A stretch of DNA of 64,000 nt from assembly GCA_964607835.1 (NCBI GenBank), contig CAZSLL010000004.1, positions 1 through 64,000 of the forward strand, read 5' to 3'. This document shows positions 57,939 through 64,000 of the stretch, piece by piece. The position numbers and the translations under genes were made by a program. The DNA comes from DAOVFN01 sp964607835 (GTDB lineage: Archaea; Aenigmatarchaeota; Aenigmatarchaeia; QMZP01). Every line of letters begins with the position of its first letter. Position 1 is the stretch's first letter. Under the pieces are notes generated by a model. The model was not told the DNA's origin and made no database searches. It was given only the letters and a program-made list of their open reading frames with translations.

Positions 57939-59305
57939 GGATTCTTCTTGTAAGGCCAAAAGAAGAAAACGTAGGAAGCATTTACAATCATCTCAGAAAC
58001 CAATACAACGACGATAGGATAAAGGCAAGGGGATTCCTTAGTTCAAACCTGGTTTACCCTCCGCTCAACCTGCAGGCAATTGCTGGGCTGACACCCCCCG
58101 AGCACGAAGTAAGAATCGTTGACGAGTACATAGAACCGATTAAATATGACACAGGCTTCGATTTGGTGGGCATTACATCATACGGAAATACAAACAAAGA
58201 CCGTGAGCATATTGGTGAGATTGCTTCAGGGTTCCTTTCAGAGGGAACGTCTGTTATCATTGGCGGGCCTCATATTTCCAGAAGACACAAGAAAACCATT
58301 CCCCACGTGATTGGCGAGGCCGAGAGCACCTGGAAGTCAGTGCTCAGTGACACCAGAAAAGGCAAGCTTCTCGGTAGATATGAATCTAAGACACCCGCAG
58401 ACCTGAAGGAATTCGCGGGTGCGGTTCCAAGAAGGGATTTGACAAAAAACCGCTTTTACCCGTTCCAGTCCATAGAGACCTCACGGGGATGCACAAACAG
58501 ATGCTCATTCTGCACCAACACCCTTCACAGACCATATCGCACATTTCCGGTAGAGAGGACTCTAAGTGAGATTGAGAATTGCCTGGAGAACCCTGGTTTC
58601 GTAAAAAAATACATCCATTTTGCTGATAACAACATGGCTTCCCAACCGTCTCATAAGATAGAACTCCTTAGAAGGGCCAAGGACTACAATATAATGTGGC
58701 ACGCATACAGCGATATCTCCGCCGGCAAGAATCCCCGGCTTCTAAGGGCTTTTGCTGACAGCGGCTGCCTTTCGCTGAACATAGGCATTGAATCCCTGAG
58801 TCAGCCATCACTGGATTATGTCGGGAAGAACTTTGTCAAGGCTTCTGAATTCGAAGGCTGCATAAGGTCTATACAGGATTTTGGCATCTCAGTCAACGCA
58901 GGTTTCATAGTGGGAATCTATCACGACACCCGGGAATCCATTAGGGATATTTTCAGATTTGTTGAAAAAACCGGCATCAAACTGGCAACAATCAATATGC
59001 TGGGCGTTGACAAACGAACAAGGGTTTTCCAAGACCTTGAGAGGGACGGTGCACTGGAATACTCAAAGGATGATGGCACATTCCTTCCAAAGACCAGGAC
59101 CCTTTCCTTCAGGGATCTCGAAAATGAGTTTATCTGGCTCGAGAGAAGAATGATATCCAACAGGAGCATAAAGCAGAATGAGAACTACAGGAGGTTAAAG
59201 ATTATGCCATCAAGGGCAAGGCCCCCTGTTAACCCAAGGATAGGGCTGAGGAACATATCAAGGCTTGTAGTAGGAAGCCTGAGGCTGGCTAGCCTTTCCA
59301 AATGA
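57935..59305 (+). CDS. B12-binding-domain radical SAM protein (456 aa)
   Basis: An N-terminal cobalamin-binding-like Rossmann domain (MRILLVRPKEEN, YPPLNLQAIAGLTPPEHEVRIVDEY, DLVGITSYGNTNKDREHIGEIA, IIGGPH) precedes a radical SAM core with SRGCTNRCSFCTN (CxxxCxxC) near residue 185. YIHFADNNMASQPSHKI and GCLSLNIGIESLSQPSLDYVGK follow. Such class B enzymes methylate unactivated carbons or, in some cases, rearrange substrates without B12. The cobalamin-ligating DxHxxG histidine is not evident. The coupled 137-residue protein may define the substrate. Confidence 0.85.
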   Translation: MRILLVRPKEENVGSIYNHLRNQYNDDRIKARGFLSSNLVYPPLNLQAIAGLTPPEHEVRIVDEYIEPIKYDTGFDLVGITSYGNTNKDREHIGEIASGFLSEGTSVIIGGPHISRRHKKTIPHVIGEAESTWKSVLSDTRKGKLLGRYESKTPADLKEFAGAVPRRDLTKNRFYPFQSIETSRGCTNRCSFCTNTLHRPYRTFPVERTLSEIENCLENPGFVKKYIHFADNNMASQPSHKIELLRRAKDYNIMWHAYSDISAGKNPRLLRAFADSGCLSLNIGIESLSQPSLDYVGKNFVKASEFEGCIRSIQDFGISVNAGFIVGIYHDTRESIRDIFRFVEKTGIKLATINMLGVDKRTRVFQDLERDGALEYSKDDGTFLPKTRTLSFRDLENEFIWLERRMISNRSIKQNENYRRLKIMPSRARPPVNPRIGLRNISRLVVGSLRLASLSK

Positions 59306-59331
59306 TTTCTTCTAAAAGAGGCTATTGCGAA

Positions 59332-61518
59332 CTACTCACCGGTTTCTTCTTCCCCGGTTATGCCCTTTCTGCTCTTGATTTGCTTTATGATCTTCTGCTC
59401 GAGCTCCTTTGGCAATGGCTCGTAAATCACGTCAATGAGATAGTAGAATCCTGTTCCGCCTGTGGCTGACTTCAGGTCAGAGTTGAACCCGAACATCTCT
59501 GCCACAGGCAGCTTGCTCTTTATCTGCTGGGTTCCCCTCTCCTCCTTCATCTCGAGAATCTGCCCGCGCCTGTTGTTTATCTCCTTGGTCGCGCCTCCCA
59601 TGTGCTCGCTTGGCACGTCTATCCTGATTATCTGCTTGGGCTCGAGCATGTAGGGCTTTGCGCTGTTTATCGCGTCCCTTATGGCTGACCTCACAGCCGG
59701 AATTACCTGGGCAGGCCCTCTGTGAATGGCGTCCTCGTGGAGCTTGGCGTCAACGAGCTTTATCTTCATTCCCGAACAGGGCTCCCTCGCCATGGGCCCT
59801 TCCTCCATGGCCTCCTGGAAGGACTGCTTGAGCATCTCCATTATCTCGAGAATGGCCCCCACGCCAACGGTGGTGTCCAGGAGCAGGTTCTTGTTGTAAA
59901 TCATCTTGACCTTCTTGACCTCGTCCCTGTCCATGCCCAGCTCAACGAACTGGTCGATGAGCTCCTGGTCCTTCTTCTTGACGTCCTGGTCGTTTATCTT
60001 GCCCTCCATCATGGCCTTCATGACAGAGTCCTCGAGCTTCTCGGCAACAACATAGAACCTGTTGTGCTTGTTCGGGGACTTGCCCTCTATGGGCGCCGGG
60101 CTGTGCTCCTTTATGCCTTCCTTGTATATGACAATGGGCGGTGAGATGTCAACGTCTATGCCCTCTGACTTGAGCTTGTTCTCAACCTTGGCGTTGATGT
60201 GAAGCTCGCCGAGGCCCGAGACTATGTACTCGCCTGTGTCCTCGTTTATCTTGACCCTCAGAGTCGGGTCCTCCCTGGACGTCCTCTTGAGGAAGGCTAT
60301 GAGCTTGGCGAGCTGATTGGGAGACTTTGGCTCTATGGCCTTGGTCACCACGGGCTCGAACATGTGCTGGATGGCCTCGAACGCCTCTATGGGGGCGTCA
60401 GGGTCTGCCAGGGTCTCTCCAGAGCCTGCTTCCTTCACGCCAACCACACCAACGATGTTGCCTGCAACGACCTCGTCCATGCTTATCCTGTTCTGGCCCT
60501 TGTATATGGACACCTGCTGCACCTTCTCGCTCTTCTGGGCGCCGACCATGAACAGGTCCTGGCCTCTCTCTATCTTTCCTGAGAATATCCTCACAGTGGC
60601 CACGTATCCAGCGTGCGGGTCAGGCACCACCTTGGTCACCACCGCGGCCAGCTTTCCGTCAGGGTTGCACTTGATCATGCTCTGGCCTGTCTCGGTTGAC
60701 TCGTCTCCTGGCCATATCCTGGGAATCCTGTAGGGCTGGGCCTTCACCGGATTGGGGAGGTGCTCAATTACCATGTCCAGCACCACCTCGTGTAGGGGAG
60801 CCTTCTTGGCGAGTTCCTTCTCCTGGCCGCTGTTGGTCATGTCTATGATATCCTTGAAAGTGATTCCTGACTTCTGCATCCTGGGCACTGAGATGGCCCA
60901 GTTCCGGACAGCGGAGCCGAATGCCACTGAACCGTTGTTCACGCCGACAAGCCACTTGTCCTTGTACTTCTCCTCTGCGAACTTCTGGATGAGGGCGTTG
61001 ACCTCGCTGATTATACCCTTGAACTTCTCTGACATCTGCTCAGGGGTGAGTTTGAGCTCCTTGATGAGCCTGTCCACCTTGTTTATGAACAGGACGGGCT
61101 GGACCCTTTCCTTGAGGGCCTGCCTCACCACGGTCTCGGTCTGGGGCATGCAGCCCTCCACGGCGTCGGCCACCACCACAACGCCGTCCACAGCCCTCAT
61201 GGCCCTGGTGACATCCCCGCCAAAGTCCACATGTCCCGGGGTGTCAATGAGATTGATGAGATAGGGGTTTCCGCTCCACTCGTGCACCATGCTCACGTTG
61301 GCTGAGTAGATAGTGATTCCCCTCTCCTGCTCCTGGCTGTCGAAGTCAGTGTAGAGCTGCTGGCCTGCCAGGTCCTCTGACATCATGCCCGCGCCTGCCA
61401 CAAGGTTGTCTGTGAGGGTGGTCTTGCCGTGGTCTATATGCGCCACTATCCCTATGTTCCTGATGTACTCAGGCTTCCTCATTAGCTCCTTTGCGAGAGA
61501 TGTAAGATCCTTTGCCAT
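59332..61518 (-). CDS. fusA: Translation elongation factor 2 (aEF-2)
   Basis: The 728-residue GTPase drives ribosomal translocation. GIVAHIDHGKTTLTDNL is the P loop, ERGITIYSANVSM switch I, LINLIDTPGHVDFGGDV switch II and FINKVDRL the NKxD box. DAIHRGPAQVIPAVR in domain IV holds the histidine modified to diphthamide. ATG 61518 (MAKDLTSLAKELMRKPEYIRNIG) is chosen over an upstream in-frame ATG because a ribosome site (GAAGGTGA) and a leader element precede it. A separate promoter (TTTATAAATA, minus strand, about 61626-61635) serves it. Confidence 0.97.
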   Translation of the reverse strand: MAKDLTSLAKELMRKPEYIRNIGIVAHIDHGKTTLTDNLVAGAGMMSEDLAGQQLYTDFDSQEQERGITIYSANVSMVHEWSGNPYLINLIDTPGHVDFGGDVTRAMRAVDGVVVVADAVEGCMPQTETVVRQALKERVQPVLFINKVDRLIKELKLTPEQMSEKFKGIISEVNALIQKFAEEKYKDKWLVGVNNGSVAFGSAVRNWAISVPRMQKSGITFKDIIDMTNSGQEKELAKKAPLHEVVLDMVIEHLPNPVKAQPYRIPRIWPGDESTETGQSMIKCNPDGKLAAVVTKVVPDPHAGYVATVRIFSGKIERGQDLFMVGAQKSEKVQQVSIYKGQNRISMDEVVAGNIVGVVGVKEAGSGETLADPDAPIEAFEAIQHMFEPVVTKAIEPKSPNQLAKLIAFLKRTSREDPTLRVKINEDTGEYIVSGLGELHINAKVENKLKSEGIDVDISPPIVIYKEGIKEHSPAPIEGKSPNKHNRFYVVAEKLEDSVMKAMMEGKINDQDVKKKDQELIDQFVELGMDRDEVKKVKMIYNKNLLLDTTVGVGAILEIMEMLKQSFQEAMEEGPMAREPCSGMKIKLVDAKLHEDAIHRGPAQVIPAVRSAIRDAINSAKPYMLEPKQIIRIDVPSEHMGGATKEINNRRGQILEMKEERGTQQIKSKLPVAEMFGFNSDLKSATGGTGFYYLIDVIYEPLPKELEQKIIKQIKSRKGITGEEETGE

Positions 61519-61520
61519 AT

Positions 61521-61589
61521 TCTCACCTTCAGGCGCCTTCGGCGTCTGCATGCGCTCCGGTGCGATTATGCATAATGAGCAATTCGCAC
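61521..61589 (-). promoter_or_regulatory. 5' leader element upstream of EF-2
   Basis: Reading toward the gene: GTGCG...CGCAC stem, then CGGAGCGCATGC, then a hairpin with CGCC-GAA-GGCG core, then GAAGGTGA and the start region ATATGGC. The same order of parts precedes eS1 at 62341-62393, at the same distance from its ATG. Confidence 0.6.
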
Positions 61590-61654
61590 GGGCGTGGAAG
61601 ATTGCTTAAGGTATGGTGCATTGTATTTATAAATATTAGGAATGACCAGGCCGT

Positions 61655-62338
61655 CTATGCCTTCTTTGCCTCCGGCCTTGCCTTGACCTCTATCTTGGCT
61701 ATCTCTGAGAACCTGATGGGGTATATCTTGGTCCCTGATTTCTTGATTCCCCTCTGCATGCTCGTGTTGACCACTGACCTCACGAACTCGTCTATGGTGG
61801 ACTTTGCAGCGAGATTCCTTATGGACTCCTCCATATGGGCCCTCACGCTCTTCTTGACAGAGTCCTCGGTGTTCCTGTTGAGTATGGATATGGCTGTTAT
61901 CTGAAGCCTCCACATGTCCTTGGTGTCAGCGTACATGACGGTCTCTATCTTCTGGGTCCTCTTCCTGACCATCCTCATGACATGCTCCTTGAGGACCGAG
62001 TACCCGTTGAATCTGGTGTGGATGTTCTTTCCCTCTATGTGGTCCACGCCGAGCCTGACCCTGTAGAAGTCCTTGCCGGGCTGTCCCAGGAGGTCTGAGA
62101 GGCTCACCTCTATGTTCCTGTGAGTGAGGGTGCTCGGGTTGGTGGCAGGGGTCTCGCCGACTATCCTGTTGCCGAATATGCTAGGAGAAAAGATAACGAA
62201 CCAGTCCTTTCCTTTCCATTTCTTTGCTGTCTGGGCTGTCTCCTTCTTCTGCCTCACTGCCTTCCTGTCTTCCTTGGCCTTCCTCTTCTCTTCCCTTTCC
62301 TTCTCCTTGAGCTGGATTTCCCTGTCGGATTCTGCCAT
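61655..62338 (-). CDS. rps3ae: 30S ribosomal protein eS1 (S3Ae)
   Basis: The 227-residue protein matches eS1: KGKDWFVIFSPSIFGNRIVGETPATNPSTLTHRNIEVSLSDLLGQPGKDFYRVRLGVDHIEG is the central fold and FEIAKIEVK-type FSEIAKIEVKARPE the end. The N-terminal 35 residues are an extended Lys/Glu tract. ATG 62338 has a GAAGTGA ribosome site and a structured leader. The 3' tail of the upstream DHH gene overlaps its first 158 bp in another frame. Confidence 0.95.
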   Translation of the reverse strand: MAESDREIQLKEKEREEKRKAKEDRKAVRQKKETAQTAKKWKGKDWFVIFSPSIFGNRIVGETPATNPSTLTHRNIEVSLSDLLGQPGKDFYRVRLGVDHIEGKNIHTRFNGYSVLKEHVMRMVRKRTQKIETVMYADTKDMWRLQITAISILNRNTEDSVKKSVRAHMEESIRNLAAKSTIDEFVRSVVNTSMQRGIKKSGTKIYPIRFSEIAKIEVKARPEAKKA

Positions 62339-64000
62339 GTTCACTTCCTCCCGCCACTTCGTGGCGGCATGCGCTCCTGTGCGAATCACGCACTCCCGCA
62401 TCACCGGGCGCTGATGCGCCCGCATTCGATTCTTTCTCACCGGGCGCTGATGCGCCCGCATTCACTCCTGCGCCATTGAGCGCCTTTGTATCACTCTGTT
62501 CTTGATGAGCATGCTCTGAGGGCCCTACATTTTCCTGGGACAAGGACCGCTCTTCCGCAGCAGCCTTTTCGGACGGTTGCGGGCTTTCCTGTATTTGAAC
62601 GCTCTCCTTTATATTGTTATCAGGGGCGCCCCTTTCATGGCACGCATCCTCCGGTGCAGCGCCCTCCCCTGGTTCGGCCTGATTCCGGGCGGTTAGTAGT
62701 TTCTCCACAGTATTTATAAACCTTTCCTCAGAACCCCTGGGTATGGTGGCCCCGGCCGCTCCTGCATGGCCCCCTCCCTGGCAGTCGAACTCCTTCGAGG
62801 CCTCTGCCATGGCATCCTTCATGCTCAGGCCCTTCTCCACCAGGGCATCGCTGGCCCTTGCCGAGACCTTGACCTGGCCGTCCTCTGTGTCCGCGAACGC
62901 GAACATGGGCTTCCCGCACTGCCCGTCAGGTACCAGGCATGATTTTTCCATTATGGACACAACGTTGGAGATTACGTGCTCAGAAACCCTTGAACCTGCC
63001 AGTATGTATTCAGCGTTTGGGGTGCTCCTTATAATATCCCTGCTGCGCCTCACCAGCTGGAGGGCCTTCCCGATTTCCCTCCTGTAGGATGACATGACCT
63101 TCTTCACGTCCGCACCTGCGGCCGGGTCGTTGAGGCATATGGAAACCCCTGCCCATGCGTTTCCGGTCTTCCCGCAGGCGTTGAGCATTGTGGCGAACTC
63201 GTTGGCGTCCCTGAAAGGGCCATCCTTGTCAGGAAGCTCGTAGACATCCCCGAATATCCACTCAGGGTTCTCCTCTCCGTTGAGCATCCTCTGCTTGATT
63301 ATGCCTGTGGCCAGCTTCTGGGTCTCCTCCTCGGTGAGCCCTGCCAGGGTCTTCCACTCCCCTGTCGGTGACTTGAGGTCTATGCCCACCTCCCCAAGGA
63401 GCTGCACGCTCCCTGACTCCGAGCCGCTCACCCCGGGTATGAAGGGGTCCATGGAGTACTGGAGCGCCTTGTGCACTGGCCTTCCGTACCTGCCCCACAG
63501 CCTGAGGCCCTTCTCCAGCCTGACCTTTCCCGTGGACTCAGCGTCCTTGAGTATCTCCTTGTTTATGCCCAGCAGGCCCCAGTGCTCCCCGATGGAACCG
63601 GTCTGAGAATCGCCTATAGCCCCGATGATGGCCAGCTCTGCCAGGTCCTTGTTGGTGGGGCTGAGGGCCCTGGCCATGAGGTATGTGACCCCTGAGCCAG
63701 AGAGGTCCTCGGTTATGCCGTTGAGCATGGGATTGACATGCACCAGCTGCTCCTGGTGCTCCTCAGGGATTGAGCCCTGAGGCTCGTGGTGATCGAGTAT
63801 CACTATCTTCCTTCCTGCCCCCAGGAGGTGCTTTGCTATGTCGTTCTGGAACCCAGAGCCGAGGTCAGTGAAAACCACCAGCTTCTCGCTGTCTCCCTTC
63901 AGGGATTCAACTGCCTCCCCGGAGAGCTGCTTGACAAAAGATAGCCTGAAGCACTTTCCCTCCCTCTGGAGTGCCCTCACCATGATGGCTGCGCTGGATA
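62181..64000 (-). CDS. DHH-family phosphoesterase (RecJ-like), 5' end beyond the window
   Basis: The frame is open to the right edge (SSAAIMVRALQREGK, the expected position just after the DHHDADG motif), so the N-terminus is missing. ILDHHEPQG is the DHH motif, DLSGSGVTYLMARAL and GAIGDSQTG follow, and the DHHA1 domain ends with CQGGGHAGAAGATIP. Archaeal members are nucleases or nanoRNases. After residue about 435 comes a low-complexity tail of about 170 residues that runs through two copies of a 27-bp repeat and 158 bp into the eS1 gene. That tail may be an artefact of a frameshift or a true overlap. Confidence 0.85.
   Translation of the reverse strand, partial: SSAAIMVRALQREGKCFRLSFVKQLSGEAVESLKGDSEKLVVFTDLGSGFQNDIAKHLLGAGRKIVILDHHEPQGSIPEEHQEQLVHVNPMLNGITEDLSGSGVTYLMARALSPTNKDLAELAIIGAIGDSQTGSIGEHWGLLGINKEILKDAESTGKVRLEKGLRLWGRYGRPVHKALQYSMDPFIPGVSGSESGSVQLLGEVGIDLKSPTGEWKTLAGLTEEETQKLATGIIKQRMLNGEENPEWIFGDVYELPDKDGPFRDANEFATMLNACGKTGNAWAGVSICLNDPAAGADVKKVMSSYRREIGKALQLVRRSRDIIRSTPNAEYILAGSRVSEHVISNVVSIMEKSCLVPDGQCGKPMFAFADTEDGQVKVSARASDALVEKGLSMKDAMAEASKEFDCQGGGHAGAAGATIPRGSEERFINTVEKLLTARNQAEPGEGAAPEDACHERGAPDNNIKESVQIQESPQPSEKAAAEERSLSQENVGPSEHAHQEQSDTKALNGAGVNAGASAPGEKESNAGASAPGDAGVRDSHRSACRHEVAGGSEHGRIRQGNPAQGEGKGREEEGQGRQEGSEAEEGDSPDSKEMERKGLVRYLFS
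62341..62393 (-). promoter_or_regulatory. 5' leader element upstream of eS1
   Basis: Reading toward the gene: GTGCG-TGATT-CGCAC hairpin, AGGAGCGCATGC, a CCGCCAC-GAA-GTGGCGG hairpin, then GGAAGTGA and ATGGC. Compare 61521-61589 before EF-2. Spacing from the shared GCGCATGC to the ATG is about 30 nt in both. Confidence 0.6.
62401..62463. repeat. 27-bp direct repeat pair with internal hairpin
   Basis: TCACCGGGCGCTGATGCGCC (plus seven more bases) occurs at 62401-62427 and 62437-62463, 36 bp apart. Each copy holds GGGCGC-ATCA-GCGCCC on the minus strand. They lie in the DHH tail, just upstream of the eS1 leader. Confidence 0.9.

Overview
This window is archaeal. It carries archaeal RNA polymerase subunit Rpo10/RpoN, an MC1-type chromosomal protein, family-B DNA polymerase, aEF-2, ribosomal protein eS1, a GluRS of archaeal type, AMP phosphorylase with ribose-1,5-bisphosphate isomerase, a tetraether-synthase-like radical SAM enzyme, A24 prepilin peptidase and many starts preceded by TATA boxes. 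The tRNA splicing endonuclease has the long three-unit layout first described in ARMAN (Micrarchaeota) archaea. Together with the large cell-surface proteins this points to a DPANN-type lineage, but I cannot name the phylum from sequence alone. Most genes are GC-rich; a few (the 5' half of the FG-GAP gene at 843, the DUF169 gene at 17871, the gene pair at 57525) are visibly AT-richer. The 100 Ns at 25877-25976 indicate a draft or metagenomic assembly.

Layout. 1-195: rpoN. 281-6901: a surface-protein locus in which a 424-bp perfect direct repeat, a truncated paralogue and a compositionally chimeric FG-GAP gene sit together. 6960-9150: a GbsR/MarR-like regulator divergent from a Tes-like radical SAM gene. 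9201-21784: a nearly unbroken minus-strand island of about 21 genes. It combines an arsenical module (ArsR, cupin, ferredoxin, ArsF, ArsG, small CxxC thioredoxin, ArsP-type permease), a lipoate module (LipA, bipartite LplA/LplB, GcvH-like carrier), a sulfur relay (DsrE/F/H-like trio, TusA, YeeE/YedE permease), DUF169, and envelope thiol-redox proteins including a DsbD/CcdA fusion. 22054-25711: antiporter, class-III aminotransferase and a bacterial-type L,D-transpeptidase. 25744-26255: an 80-bp tandem array, broken by the assembly gap, running into a tRNA-Pro(CGG) with three introns. 26332-29872: lipoprotein, N-formylglutamate amidohydrolase-like enzyme plus ATP-grasp ligase, FKBP, zinc ribbon. 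29951-41437: a 2558-residue surface protein with its anchored partner, a degenerate M50-like membrane protein and the prepilin peptidase. 41461-50291: MC1, the nucleotide salvage pair, a PP-loop protein, a MopE-like surface protein and an extracytoplasmic DsbA-like protein. 50436-56024: polB, endA, gltX. 56075-57026: a small regulated membrane-protein operon with two palindromic operators. 57173-57421: an unidentified structured RNA candidate. 57525-59305: a B12-binding radical SAM pair. 59332-64000: EF-2, eS1 and a DHH phosphoesterase that runs off the end.

How they fit. The three-unit endonuclease at 53017 is the type known to cut introns outside the canonical anticodon-loop site, and the tRNA-Pro here needs exactly that: once its introns (18, about 92 and 51 nt) are removed, a clean 76-nt cloverleaf remains. 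The island at 9.2-21.8 kb is the best candidate for an undescribed system. It can make, attach and carry lipoate and can pass persulfide sulfur between carriers, yet no known lipoate-dependent enzyme (glycine cleavage, 2-oxoacid dehydrogenase, sHdr) is present. It is controlled at least partly by ArsR, whose operator (ATATTGA-N6-TCAATAT) occurs twice, once in front of arsR and once on a broken arsR copy at the head of the island.

Stretches without genes: 21785-22053 (arsR remnant and inverted repeats), 24983-25174 (nothing recognised), 25712-26331 (repeat array, tRNA), 26731-27035 (nothing recognised), 29421-29629 (nothing beyond a TATA-like palindrome at about 29491), 57027-57524 (structured RNA and promoters).
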